In this document: piece after piece, positions 23,048 through 33,606 of the stretch
Layout of the letters: each line of letters opens with the position of its first letter
Position numbering within the stretch: the stretch's first letter is position 1
Source of the DNA: Prochilodus magdalenae
Taxonomy: Eukaryota > Chordata > Actinopteri > Characiformes > Prochilodontidae
Direction of reading: 5' to 3'
DNA length: 64,000 nt
Assembly: GCA_024036415.1 (NCBI GenBank)
Contig: JAMWET010005032.1
Coordinates: 62,001-126,000 of the forward strand
The notes under the pieces: model-generated
What the model was told of the DNA's origin: nothing
The model's input: only the letters and a program-made list of their open reading frames with translations
Databases searched by the model: none
Position numbers and translations under genes: made by a program

Positions 23048-26000
23048 CCAAGACAATGCTGCCTCCTGGATTATGAAATATATAGACAGCAAGGTATTGA
23101 GGCACCTCAGCTTAACTCACTGTATCATACCTGAACCATTAAAGTTAAACACAAACGACAGGCTAGACTCACTGCTTTATTTAGGGCTATTAAAATAGAT
23201 CATATCCTAAATGGAAATGATTGAGTATGACATTACTATACATAATATCTTACCTTATTGACAACTTTCTGTTGCTGGGCATGTTTCTGTCTCAAACTAG
23301 CTACTTCTCTCCACAGAGCTTCATTTTCGCTGAAAAGAAAAGAAAGGAAGAAAGAGTAAGTGGGGAAGAGAGTAACATAATAAGGAAACACTAATAAACA
23401 TAAATGTGGAGAAAGCAAAACAACAAGGCTTGACCAAGGACTATGGCAAACCCCAAGTCTTTACAGTGACGAAACTGGACATGCCGACTCAAATTTGGAT
23501 CTAGCTTCAACATTTAAATTATATGACAAACGATCTCCACCCATCTAATGTAACCATTAGTTCCTTTAGGTGAAATACAACAGAAACTTCAGATTAAGCC
23601 AAGTAACTAAAACATTTAATACCTCTTTAGTAATAAAAGACCCCAGGCACCTGAATTAGTTTTGCTATTACCTCAACATTTAATATTTGATAAAAGTTCA
23701 CTTTTTAAATGCAAACAAACAAAAAAGCCAAAGACAACAGCGGTACTCAACAGGTATGTAACAACTCACAAATTGAGCTATGGAAGCCTATGAGACAGCT
23801 GTGTACCTAAAGTACAGCATAAATATGTTGTAAAAGCAAACATTTAATTGGGTGAAGCCACAAATATGAATGCTGACTATAAAAAAATCCCTTTCACATT
23901 ACCATTTGGTGAAAAAGTCACTCACACCATCAGTATTGGTGTTTCAAAGTGATTACGTACATATTTGATCATAATTATCACAAGCTATGTGTGTACTTGA
24001 ATATCTGTATACAACCAACCTATTAACATTCATTATTTATTTAATTTACGTACACAGCAATTAATAGATCAAATTTCATAATCATAACAGGCCTAAATCA
24101 TGTCGCATGCATGCCTGTAAATTACTATTTGGCTAGCGAATGTGGAAAAGGCAGCCCACGTTTTATTGAAGTGTAAAAGATGAGACATTCTTAGGGGACT
24201 TTATTTTGCCAACTTAATGACTATTAAAAGATCTAAGCAGCCCATGTTTATTCAGGTTTTACTGCAGCCTGGACCACTTCAACCCTGTTCCCTCAAGACT
24301 GTTAAAGCTGCTTTAAGTGTGTGCACATGGCCCCTGACACTGCTTAAATCACCAGAGCATAGCACACAGGCACACAGGTGGATATCAAACAATTCTAATG
24401 CATGGAAATTGAGATATATAGCACTTCATTTCTCCATGGCCATAGAGAAGTCGGCTCCAGGAACGCTGTTCACCTATAATGAAGTGGTAAGCTCAACACA
24501 TGCTACATTCTAATCTCAACAGATGTCTTCAGAATGTTCACGTCAAAGAAACAAAAAAAGGAAATACTGTCAATCTGGGAGAACACCCATTCAATACTTA
24601 TCACAAACAGATCGTGCCTGGGTTTGTGTTGCACAAAGGACTGTTTATTTTTACAATCTGGAGCAACAACATTTTGGTGCTCTGTGGCTCTGTGCACTGT
24701 TCACTCAGCATTTTGTCACTACCATGGTAAATTTAAACCATACTGAAATCACCGAAAGCCGTACAAAGCCAGCAATCAGCCTTTTTATATAAACAAATAA
24801 GCTAATGTTGTAGCCTAGTCTTCATTAGCATACTAACAAGTTAGTAAAGCAATAAAGTGATGTCAAGCATTAATAATGACAGTGAATCACCAGCAAAATA
24901 AATACACAGACATACAGACATACATAGCAGGGTTGACAGTAATGAGCATCACCACAGCCCTAATCACGATGTTTAAAACCAAAAGTTATATTACAGTCAG
25001 ATGTACAGTTCTGGAAGATCTCAATGACTGATGAAACAAAGATCAACTTGCACCAAAAGGTTGGGAGGAAAAGAGTATGGAGAAGGGAATGTAGTGCTTA
25101 TCCAAAACAAACTACTTCTTCTAGAGGTTATGTTATGTCCTGGGTATGTACTGTTGCCAGTAAAACTAAATCCCTTGTACTCATTGATGATGTAATTGTG
25201 GAAAAACACATGAATTCCTGGTGCAGATGACCTGAAGCCCACTGTGAAAGCAATGACAGACTCTTGCCTTTTGTAAGACAATGTAGGAACTGAAGCCAGA
25301 TACAGTAGAAACCAAACATCACCAGGGAAGAAAACAAGTATCTTGTGACACCTTCGGCTTTCAGACATCAGACAGAGTAAAACAATTTAATGTCCAATTC
25401 TATAATTTAGTCCAATTAATTCAGAGAAATGAAGGGGCGATTTACAAATGTAGTAGTAGTTCCTCAGCCAATCTCGGATGTAAACTCACAAAATAAAGCT
25501 AGAAGTTTACAATATGAGCCCAAATTATTTTGTCAGACAGCTAAAATAACTTTTAACCGCCACCCCGCCCCCCCAACAGACACACTATTATATTGTGTAG
25601 GATGTTTGAAGATGCATTTCCACAGACAAAGCACAACTGCAAATCTGATTTGGACCGAAAAATAACACTCCATTTCTCCATGGTTTCAGACAATGCAGAG
25701 CTTACTGAAGGCAGGAGAGAAAAGAGCATTGCTGATAAGAGTGAAGAAGTGGATTCCCAGTGGGCAAGATTCTTCATCTGCCTTTATGGAGCTGAGCAGA
25801 GGACTCTGCTGTCCTGTAAAGTAGCAGTGTGGGCCTGTAAAAGATCATGGGGAGAGGAGCCCTCTCCCGAGCCCTACAGTTTGCCCCCTGCCCCCACTCC
25901 CTACAAGAGGCCAACAAGGGGCTTTATTGGGGCAGGTGCGGATTCCTCTAAGCAGAAAGGGGATCAGATCTCTCAAAAACTTCCACCAGAGGACCCTTAC

Positions 26001-29000
26001 CCCACCAACTAAGCCAACAGTAAACTAGCATTTGCATTACACAAAAAAAAAAAAAAAAAAAAAAAAATGAAGGGCGAGGACAATAAGCAAGTTTAAAATT
26101 CACATGAATCAAAATAAACACCAGATAATTTTAAATAATTTAAAACCCCAGCCTTATTATAGTCACACATGCGGTAGATAATTCCCATTTCAAAAAGTCA
26201 AGCGTTTTTGCACTGACTAAGAGTAATGGTGCATCACAGTACTACACTTCTGATGAATGAAAACTCACCAAAATTAAAACCTGTACACCAAATTCTTGTT
26301 TTTCTTTCACTGAAAGACGTGTGTTATACACTCATTTTCTCCATGTTGAATGTATGTAAACTTCCAAGTGTGTAGACATAGATACGCATACATACATACA
26401 TACATACTGAAGAAAATGAGTGTATAACACGTCTTTCATAGAAAAGAAAAACAAGAATTTAGTGCACAGGTGTTAATTTTGGGGAGTTCCCAACAATTTG
26501 TATTTTTGCATATAAAATGCCCACATAGGAAAAGGTTTGCTTTAAAAGTCTATACTTAAGACCAAAATAAACAAACATTTGTTCAGATGGTCAGGAACAG
26601 CCCAAAAACCACCATGGCACAGACCAGCCATCAACTGGAAGCTGCTGGAACACTGTCACTGTCTACAGTCAAACAAGTTTTCCATTGCCATGGAGGATGA
26701 GAGGCTGATGTTTAAGAAAGAAGGCCAGTCTCTGAAAGTCACCATGAAGCTCAGTTAAAGCTTGAAGCCGATTACACGGCCAAATAGAAAAGGTGAAGAA
26801 TGTTTTATGGTCAGATGAGCCATCTATGTTCGGAAAAGTAAAAGTGAGGCAATCATCGCAAAAGCACCGCACCACCATTAAGCATGGTGGTGATAGTATC
26901 ATGCTCTCAGGCTGTTTTGCTGCCAGTGAAACTAGTACACACTGTGGATGGAATAATGAAGTGGTGAACTACTACATCAGATGCAGTTGGGTATTCCAAT
27001 AGGATAAATGACTCCATAAACACAAAAGCTGATTGTGGAATGGATAAAACTGGTTAGCATTAAGGTTTCAGAATGGCTTTCCCAAAACCCTGATGTCAAC
27101 CCTATCAAAAATCTTGTTTCAGATAACCAAACTCTATATTGGTTTGATTTTAGAAAACTAAATAAAAATCAACATCTAAAACATGTACTCATGCACTTGA
27201 GAATAGACAAGGCATCACAAAACATACTACTGAGGGGATATTTTTCGACAACCTTTTCCTGACACTACCCTTTAGTTAATTAAGTAAACCGATTTTGTAA
27301 GTTAAATGGTGGCTTACTAGTCTGTGACGCCTTCTGATCTTTTTGTTGGCATTTTCTGTTCTACCTTAAAGGGAGCAGTAATGATATTCTGGCTTTAGTT
27401 AATGCACTATTTTAGAAATAAGGAGAAATCTAAAGTAGCCAGCTTCCACTTAACTGCATTTGTCAAGTCATTCATCACACTCCTCCTGTCCTCTGTCTGA
27501 AACCATGGCTTGGATTTGGACACATTACAATGTGATTTTCAGTCAGATGCACAAACTGCAATCCCACCGTGTGGTGCAGCTGATTTGGTGAGACGGCTCC
27601 TTTTAGGGAATATAAGAGTAAACAGCAGCACTCTGGTGACGGTCTTAAACTTAAGCTAATTTAAAAATAAAGGGGGCTACTTCAGATACAACGGGCAAGA
27701 CAGTGGGAGGTGATGGACAGACTACTGCATTTCCATTTTCATTTGCACTTGCTTGTACGACCCAATGGATATACTTATTTGTGCATACTTGTTCAACAGC
27801 TGACGCCCAAAGGACTAATTTCTACCTTTATACCTGATGACCATTTATTCCATGGGTACATCCAAACGGCATGACCATACTGAACAATTTTGTCAGATTC
27901 AAAACCAAAGAAGAAAAGAGGATAAGAAAAAGCCATCTCCTCAAATATCTACAAAACCCAGAACCAAATTTTACTCAAACTCTCGTAAACACAGGACAAT
28001 GGGGAGGGTAAAGGCCGCCATGCTCTGTTGACAGACAGATACGAATTAGCTCATCCGTAGAAACCCGTCTGTGTTTCATCATCTCAACGGCACTGCGTAG
28101 CACTCAGCCTGCCTTTAAATTGTGTGCTCCAAACCACGGCCACAAGTCTACAACAAAAATGACAGTGCAATGCAGCTGTGCTGTCAGATGAAGGGATGTC
28201 TTGATGATGTGCACATTGACATGGACTGACAATATAACTTGCAGCTGGTGAACCACATCTCACTTGCATGATGGAGCTTTCCTGTTTTAGGACAGTGACT
28301 AAGGCAGCTAAAGGAGAAGCATTACTGCACTGTCACCAATGTGTAGATGCCCAAAGGCTGGGCTGCTTGGCCCTATTCATAATATAATCGAGGCAATCCA
28401 CCAACCACCGTGTTTGATTCTGAATGGCTGAATTGGACCGATTTCTAAAACAGCAAATTAATAAAGGGCAGCCATGCGATGCTCAAAAACAAAATCAAAT
28501 CTCTGCTGACAGCAGACATGCATCCTACATTAAAAAGTGCACTACAGAAACCTCAACAAACCCCCCCACTCTAATAATGTATCAGAAACATGCCCATGAC
28601 AGATACACTATCTCCTGTGTGTATTTCAGTCTCAATGAACTCTGCTTCTAATCAGGAGCTTAAAATAAACTGGCTTTACTCAGCCTTAACGCAGAAGCCT
28701 CTCTGCTCTGCTCAAGGAGAGACCCAAAAAAAAAATACAAAAAAGAGGCAGAGACAGCACATACCTCTCTAGCTCACTTGGAAAAAAGCAAGGGGGGGGG
28801 GGGATATAAATGTCGCATATACAGCAAAAACTTTATTTCAAATAATTAGTTAAGCAAACTTTAAATGTAAACAATTCCAAGGAAAGATTTTTTAAAAATC
28901 CACGGTTCTGAGGAAATAAATAGGAAGAGATTGTCTTATCATTTTTTTTCTTCAATGGGTTAGTTCCTCCTCTCATACTGCCTTGCAGTGGCACTTTTTG

Positions 29001-29634
29001 AAAAGGATTATGATTATGATTAGACATTATCAGTCTCAAAGTACTTACTGTTTGAGGGTGCTAATTTTTGAATCCATGGACTCCTGCTTTCCCTTCATGT
29101 GCTGCACATCTGTGATCATCTTTGTAACATCATCCGGGCTCAGCTTGAGGTCTTCCTGCTTAATATTTGACACCTAAGGATGAACACCATGAAACTGTCA
29201 GAATAAAGTGCGTGGAGGTTTGTGTAAGGGCTGTGGCCTCATCCTGAACTCAAAGATAAGTGTGGGGGGTGGGGGGTGGAAAGCATTCACTCAGGGTTTG
29301 GGTTTGATTTCACTCAGAACTGGTCAGTTGGCCAAGGGCTGCAAATGGAAAAGCCTGTAAAAATCAGACCAGTGGAAAAGGCTTGCCTCTGAGGGGTCAG
29401 GCAATGCCAGATTACCAGCATTTGGGCCCTAATCCACATAACCCTGGCTGGCAGACACCCAGAGCCTTTGAGATTAGCTCAATCTGGGCCGTAGCCAAAG
29501 GGAGACGGCTACACCAGGGGTTAATAATTTTTCAGAGTAAAGACTTATTTATTTTTTTTTAGCTTAGTTTGAACTGAATAGGTGAATAACACCCACAGCA
29601 CAACAGAGGGGTGGGGGACGCTTGGAAGGACAGA

Positions 29635-29666
<32 letters not shown>

Positions 29667-32617
29667 CATGTCAGATGTATCAGATAAACGAACACAACCA
29701 CTGCCTGAGTCAGATTTGCTCAAGAGAGCCCAAACTAAAGTGAGCTGCTCATGTTAGATGATGTCCTGTATTACAAACAGCACTTAATCCCATTCCAAAA
29801 GGTACAGCTCCAGGGCTCCACAGTCCAATGCTGAGATGTTAAATATTTACTAATGGGTGTCTTTTGAACATCCTACCTTCTAACACTGTAAATAACCACC
29901 AGCAAGGACAGACAATGTCTGTTTAAGATCAGCATCAATTACTAAGTTTGCATTAACTAAACATAACCACATATATACACTTTCAACAAAGTTCTTGATT
30001 TGATTCGAGTTCTTGTGAGACTGTCTATTTTTTCTTATGACTTTGTTTAAGATAAGCTAAATGTATGAAGCATCTCAGAATAAGAATGCTACATATCAAT
30101 TTATACATAGGCAAGGGATATGTTTAAAATAATTGCATCATATATAGCAAACAATTCAATATTATAATTATTAATCAAGCTTTGATACATTTAGGTTCAA
30201 GTTGCCTTTTTAGGAACCATTTGTTTAGATTTGTATGTAAATCCAGATCGTTCTGAGTTTAATCCCAAACGTACATTAGTTTGCAAAGAACACAATACTC
30301 CATTTTTGATTAAGAGCCATGTTATGATCCACGTCCAGCAGGAAAGTCTGGCACTAGGATTTACGTGGTGATAAAAAAAAAAAAATGTCCGACTGACTCA
30401 CTCAGTGATTTATTTCAAATTAAATTAACATCTTAACAAGACAAATTCTGAGTGTTTTACAGCAATGTTTAACTATGCTGAACCAATTCATTCCCAATAG
30501 ACCCCTTAATAACTTTATTTCCCTCTCAGTATTGCAAGGCAAATTGTCTCTCTCTGCACCACAAGGCAAATACTCAAACCAAACAGTTAGTCTTACATTT
30601 TAAACACAAGAGTTCTCTCTGCCACAAATTGCTATGTTGTAATACATAACAAGTTAAAGTAAAGAGTAATAAACCAGCACTTACTGTGGTCACCTTCCTC
30701 TTAATGTTCTCCAGCAAGTGCTCTTGTCCACGAACAAAGAAAGGATGCTGGAATTCTGTGTCATCTTTCTCGGGCTTCACTAATCCACCCTGTTCAATGT
30801 GGACTACTTTTCGAAAGCCATCTATCAGAAGACAACAAAGAGCTTGTATCAGACTGGTTCATGGCATTATTCATTAAACTTGTTTAACCACTGTTATTTT
30901 CTTAATGTTTACATTTGGCCAACTCTTGCTTTAGTGGCCTGTGCAAGGCTAAAGCTTAAATAATAATTTACAGACAAAGAAAAAAAAGAAAAAAAAAGAA
31001 AAGAAAAAACACTCCAAAAAAGCACTCCAATCTTTATTACAGTAACTGAACTATAAAAGGCAAAACAATTTTGAAACATCCATCATAAAAATGCTTACAC
31101 ATATTGAGCTGCCGAACAAAGCTGGTCATGTTATTGTGCTTGAAGTACTTAGGAAGGACCTCTTTGGAGAACCTGCCTTGGTCGAACACATGGAAGCTGT
31201 TGCCATGCTACAACACAGAAGAAAAATGTCTTTATTAATGTAAGAATAATGCAGAATAGACTGTAGTATGGCACAAGACTTGCAGTCTGCAGAAACAAAG
31301 TCATAGTACAACAAGATTCATAACTACAGAAAACAACATTTCAAACCCAAAAACACATATTTCAACATAAGCAAGCATACTTATTCCTCTAGTACACCCC
31401 AGGGTCCAATCGGGTTATGAGTTCTACAGAGAACCGATAAAGTGAATCTATAAAACCTTATTAGGACAAACAAACTTTTTCATGTTCAATAAAGCACATG
31501 TGGAAGCCTATTGAGGGGTTATTACATCAGCTCAGCCAGCTGGGCAATCCCCAAGCAACTGTGTGTCAGATCAACATCAGAATTCTACTTAGGTTGCTAT
31601 ATTTTATATCTGAAAACAAGAAAAACATAACTTCAACAATACCTTGAACAGATACAGAAACATTTCAGGCTACTTCACGATTACTAATGGCTAAAAAAAA
31701 TAATAGTGTATAACCTGCCAGCTGCGAAAGGTGTGGCATCAGTGAGACTGACATGGAATAACCAGCACCATTTCTCATGTCTTTCTAACACCTGCTGTAG
31801 CTTTCATTAAAAAGGTTTTAGGCAGATGCAGTATTAAGCAACACTTGTTAATGAACTACAGTGTCTGAAGTGTAATCAAACTGGTAGGGTTTCCTTTTCT
31901 CTTAATGTCTAAATGCCTTCCACTTTCGTTTATTTATAAGTAATATTTATTGATGTATACTGAAATTTCAGTGGCCACGAGGATCTACATAACTGACCAC
32001 AGGCCGTACTGCCTCTCTATGACCCGACTTGCGACTGTCTGACCACCACAAACCTCCATTAGTTAAGACACGCTGAAGGGCCTAGGCCTATATAAGGACA
32101 CAGTCTAGACACTGCCTGAAGTTACTTCATTTTTAACGTCACTCTAAAGTACGTGTTGGCTGTGACTCAAATTAACATAACAAATGTTTCTTCTTTATGG
32201 CTCAGCTTTTCATTTAGTGGGGAAACAGAAGCCCACATTACAGGGCACTTTCTGTTTCTGCTTATAAGTTTACCCAGCCACTGTAGCCACGCTGACAAGC
32301 CAACTTCCAAGACGCTACAGCCATAAAAAGCTTCACATTTCAAAATAAATACATATTACATACTATAACAGCTATACGGCAAGCATTAGCTAACCCAGCA
32401 GCTAAACAATACTTCAATGACTCAAAAAGCCGTCATTAGCTATTTCGGCTAACTAGGCTATGCTAGGCAGCAGCGAGTGCGTTCGTCTTACGGGACTCCA
32501 GCAGATTAGAGGGTCGGTCTCTGGATCCTCCACCAGCGTCCAAAGTTTAGTGAGGAAAGCTGGCACATTGCTACTGGTCACCAACAGTCCACCAGAGCCA
32601 GCGGTGTGGAATTCCAT
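15527..32617 (-). CDS. hsf1: Heat shock factor protein 1, complete, 13 coding exons, 504 aa
   Basis: Stress-activated transcription factor. It trimerises on heat shock and binds nGAAn repeats in the promoters of chaperone genes. The 13 exons join in one frame of 505 codons including stop. Order: HSF-type DNA-binding domain (about 15-120; [47 protein letters not shown]), coiled-coil HR-A/B trimer zipper (about 125-212), regulatory domain with GPIISDIT (about 262-269) and the phospho-dependent SUMO motif IKEEPSSP (293-300), HR-C repressor zipper (about 365-385, starting TELSDHLD), and an acidic activation domain ending in [19 protein letters not shown]. The start has Kozak -3 G and +4 G. Length (504) is near that of human HSF1 (529). 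The two GC-donor introns are described under exons 6 and 8. Head-to-head with bop1. Splicing boundaries match the human gene structure. Confidence 0.98.
15859..15925 (-). CDS. hsf1: hsf1 exon 12
   Basis: 67 bp, phase 0 to phase 1. Encodes [20 protein letters not shown] then KS. IQELLSP is the conserved opening of the activation domain. Confidence 0.96.
16741..16791 (-). CDS. hsf1: hsf1 exon 11 (symmetric 51-bp cassette)
   Basis: Phase 0 to phase 0, encodes [17 protein letters not shown]. It sits where the mammalian alternatively spliced 66-bp exon separates HSF1-alpha from HSF1-beta, so skipping would keep frame. Confidence 0.94.
17014..17119 (-). CDS. hsf1: hsf1 exon 10 (HR-C)
   Basis: 106 bp, ends in phase 0. 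Encodes [18 protein letters not shown], then [17 protein letters not shown], the C-terminal zipper that folds back on HR-A/B to keep the monomer inactive. Confidence 0.97.
17120..20267 (-). other. hsf1: hsf1 intron 9, 3.1 kb
   Basis: Holds a MITE (17730-18031) and, directly beside it, a GC-richer 300-bp block at 18035-18335 in which a - strand frame of 141 codons is open (17909-18334). I see no homology and no splice-supported use of that block. The rest is AT-rich without recognisable features. Confidence 0.5.
17730..18031. repeat. MITE with GGGCTGCACA-type ends
   Basis: Begins agggctgcacaac and ends actgtgcagctcc, imperfect inverted ends around 300 bp of AT-rich sequence. This matches the common gggctgcacgat... 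gtgcagccc family of teleosts. A related remnant is at 38293-38372. Confidence 0.6.
20268..20501 (-). CDS. hsf1: hsf1 exon 9 (SUMO/phospho motif)
   Basis: 234 bp, the largest exon. Encodes [20 protein letters not shown], the Val/Gly-rich [20 protein letters not shown] and [18 protein letters not shown] fits the psi-K-x-E-x-x-S-P motif of human Lys298/Ser303. THSP matches the Ser307 site. Confidence 0.97.
20502..21894 (-). other. hsf1: hsf1 intron 8, 1.4 kb, begins with GC
   Basis: Contains an A/G-rich run on the + strand (21827-21868), a single arm of the fold-back repeat seen at 2466 (about 21290-21316) and otherwise AT-rich sequence. Confidence 0.5.
21895..22028 (-). CDS. hsf1: hsf1 exon 8 (regulatory domain, GC donor)
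   Basis: 134 bp. Encodes [35 protein letters not shown] and DREDWIED plus AG. The junction must use AG/gcaagt, a textbook GC donor, to give Arg and reach VHIKEEP in frame. Just inside the intron is a long pyrimidine run (T/C on the - strand). Confidence 0.94.
22303..22390 (-). CDS. hsf1: hsf1 exon 7 (start of regulatory domain)
   Basis: 88 bp, phase 2 to phase 0. Encodes [20 protein letters not shown] then SLEPSPTLS, matching human [20 protein letters not shown]. Donor gtgagc. Confidence 0.97.
22594..22655 (-). CDS. hsf1: hsf1 exon 6 (end of zipper, GC donor)
   Basis: 62 bp. Encodes [20 protein letters not shown] plus two bases (AT). The frame into exon 7 is kept only if the intron begins gcaagt (a GC donor). 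The next GT, four bases on, would shift exon 7 into a stop within five codons. Confidence 0.93.
23015..23049. repeat. (CAA)n microsatellite in hsf1 intron 5
   Basis: About 11 uninterrupted CAA units. The + strand reading as poly-Gln is a chance frame. Confidence 0.95.
23254..23329 (-). CDS. hsf1: hsf1 exon 5 (HR-B zipper)
   Basis: 76 bp. Encodes [20 protein letters not shown] then KVVNK, almost identical to human HSF1. Ends in phase 0, donor gtaaga. Confidence 0.98.
26043..26067 (+). repeat. 25-base A run
   Basis: Uninterrupted A run 31 bp after the end of the open frame 25593-26012. It could be a retroposition tail or a simple homopolymer. Confidence 0.9.
26280..26475. repeat. Fold-back pair with about 60-bp arms
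   Basis: The arm at 26285-26342 (attcttgtttttctttcact ... tatacactcattttct) is inverted at 26409-26465 with few differences. The loop holds a (CATA)n run and tgtatgtaaacttcc, a typical piece of Tc1-type inverted repeats. Confidence 0.75.
26571..27270 (+). pseudogene. Tc1-like transposase remnant
   Basis: Conceptual reading gives [31 protein letters not shown] and SQNPDVNPI, which match the DDE-domain core of fish Tc1 transposases (VLWSDE, KHGGGSIMLWGCFAA, SPDLNPIENLW). Stops and frameshifts break the frame throughout, so it is dead. It lies in hsf1 intron 4 on the opposite strand. Confidence 0.85.
29049..29173 (-). CDS. hsf1: hsf1 exon 4 (HR-A zipper)
   Basis: 125 bp, ends in phase 2. Encodes [19 protein letters not shown] and the heptad-bearing stretch to STLKQ/H. 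Intron 4, which follows, is the longest in the gene (5.7 kb). Confidence 0.96.
29174..30684 (-). other. hsf1: hsf1 intron 3, 1.5 kb
   Basis: Apart from the AAAT tract and a G-rich run near 29263-29278, nothing is recognised. Confidence 0.5.
29634..29666. repeat. (AAAT)n microsatellite in hsf1 intron 3
   Basis: About eight AAAT units in a row. Confidence 0.9.
30685..30821 (-). CDS. hsf1: hsf1 exon 3 (end of DNA-binding domain)
   Basis: 137 bp, ends in phase 0. Encodes [10 protein letters not shown] through NIKRKVTT. In [11 protein letters not shown] a Phe (residue 106) stands where mammals have the redox-active Cys. Confidence 0.97.
31099..31207 (-). CDS. hsf1: hsf1 exon 2 (DNA-recognition helix)
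   Basis: 109 bp, phase 0 to phase 1. Encodes [10 protein letters not shown] through SFVRQLNM, including the recognition-helix region [11 protein letters not shown]. Human has Ser where this has the first His. Confidence 0.97.
31208..32491 (-). other. hsf1: hsf1 intron 1, 1.3 kb
   Basis: No exon or repeat recognised. Moderately AT-rich, GC rising towards the promoter side. Confidence 0.5.
32492..32617 (-). CDS. hsf1: hsf1 exon 1 (start, N-terminal DNA-binding domain)
   Basis: 42 codons from ATG at 32617 to WSP. Donor gtaaga, phase 0. The divergent N-terminus [16 protein letters not shown] precedes the conserved [10 protein letters not shown]. The conserved Cys of LICW is residue 39. Confidence 0.97.
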
Positions 32618-32883
32618 GTCCGAAATAACGAATATTCCTTTCCGCTTTCCCTCAGATCCTGCGAAAAGATTAGATGGCTGAGTGGAGCAGCCCTAGTTAG
32701 CTCGCCAGTTAGCTACTCCCGCTAGCAAGGAAGCCCGTTCAACTGAGCTCAAATCCGCTTAGCAGCGCGGTACGGCCGTCAGATACACCTTGGCTCCTTT
32801 CCTTAACGTTTCGTGTCCTCCCCCACGGCAAAGAAGTCAGTTTATGTATGTCCCTTAACGTGCTGTCGTTAAGCAAAAATAGT

Positions 32884-32893
32884 GGAAATTTCC
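32884..32893. promoter_or_regulatory. GGAAATTTCC palindrome (2-unit HSE-like)
   Basis: Reads nGAAnnTTCn, two inverted heat-shock-element units. A third unit is not present in register, so HSF binding would be weak. The same string also fits an NF-kB half-symmetric site. Confidence 0.35.
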
Positions 32894-32966
32894 ACCATGT
32901 TGACATTTCTACAACAAACTGCGTAGGAAACAACTGCCGCAAAGGCGCATGGTAGCTAATCTTGCG

Positions 32967-32974
32967 TGACGTCA
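32967..32974. promoter_or_regulatory. Perfect CRE, TGACGTCA
   Basis: Eight-base CREB/ATF palindrome in a CpG-containing context, 350 bp from the hsf1 start codon and 543 bp from the bop1 start codon. Confidence 0.6.
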
Positions 32975-33016
32975 TTTAAAAGTCTTGTCCAAAAGAATAT
33001 AATAATATAAAATAAT

Positions 33017-33018
33017 AC

Positions 33019-33065
<47 letters not shown>
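33017..33065. repeat. (AAT)n microsatellite in the shared promoter
   Basis: About 15 AAT units between the two start codons, next to the CRE. Confidence 0.95.
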
Positions 33066-33282
33066 GTTATTTGGTAAGGGAAACGTTTATTACAATTAGG
33101 TGCCGCTACCGATAGGGAAATTTATTACTGCAAAAAATCTCATTCGTTATATAGACCAGTGTTTAGCCTCTGACATTTTTTGAGTTTCATTTAAAAAAAA
33201 TGCCAAAGCGATCCCTTAAAATAACGTATACATGACAAAAATATTTCAGACGCCTTTTTTAATTTTCGAAACATTTCAGACA

Positions 33283-33287
33283 TTTTA

Positions 33288-33318
<31 letters not shown>

Positions 33319-33322
33319 TTTT
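33283..33322. repeat. (ATT)n/(ATTT)n tract
   Basis: Mixed ATT and ATTT units directly before the TIR element in the shared promoter. Confidence 0.9.
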
Positions 33323-33324
33323 TT

Positions 33325-33432
33325 GCTGCGTCCAAAACTACATACCATTACACTAATGTATGAACTTCTGTTGGCAATGTATTATTTTTGTAAGTCTTAT
33401 TGAATGTGCTAGTATGCGGCTTCGTACGCAGC
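33325..33432. mobile_element. Short TIR element (MITE) beside the bop1 start
   Basis: The left end gctgcgtccaaaactacatac and the right end gtatgcggcttcgtacgcagc are imperfect inverted copies with a GCTGCGT terminus. This resembles the widespread teleost element with GCGTCC.. ..GGACGC ends. 108 bp, non-coding. Confidence 0.65.
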
Positions 33433-33516
33433 CATAGTTTTCAAAAGACGAGCATGCGTACAACCTTTGACCTCCGACGTAATCCAGACCCACATGGTCA
33501 CAGCTCTGCGTCCAGC

Positions 33517-33606
33517 ATGCCCGAGTCTGGATCTAAAGTAGTTCAAAACGGCACAATGAGTAAAGTTAAAGCAAAGAAAAGAAACGTAGAGGAGGACGAG
33601 GAGCAG
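33517..33606 (+). CDS. bop1: bop1 exon 1
   Basis: 30 codons ending KKRNVEEDEEQ, donor gtagga, phase 0. A basic cluster (KVKAKKR) could be a nuclear/nucleolar signal. Confidence 0.9.

Larger units (their letters stand above)
23330..29048 (-). other. hsf1: hsf1 intron 4, 5.7 kb
   Basis: The longest intron of the gene. It holds an open frame of 139 codons at 25593-26012 (+) followed by a 25-A run, a Tc1-like remnant with fold-back arms (26280-27270) and a 12-G run at 28792-28803. No exon is supported. Confidence 0.55.
32618..33516. promoter_or_regulatory. hsf1-bop1 head-to-head (bidirectional) promoter
   Basis: The two start codons point away from each other and are 899 bp apart. The hsf1-near 350 bp are CpG-richer and hold a palindromic CRE (32967-32974) and GGAAATTTCC (32884-32893). 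The middle holds an AAT microsatellite. The bop1-near part holds a TIR element (33325-33432). No TATA box in a convincing position. The same pair is head to head in mammals. Confidence 0.8.

Noticed and set aside
22826..23134. Poly-glutamine protein on the + strand
   Set aside because: It is the (CAA)n microsatellite of hsf1 intron 5 read in a chance frame.
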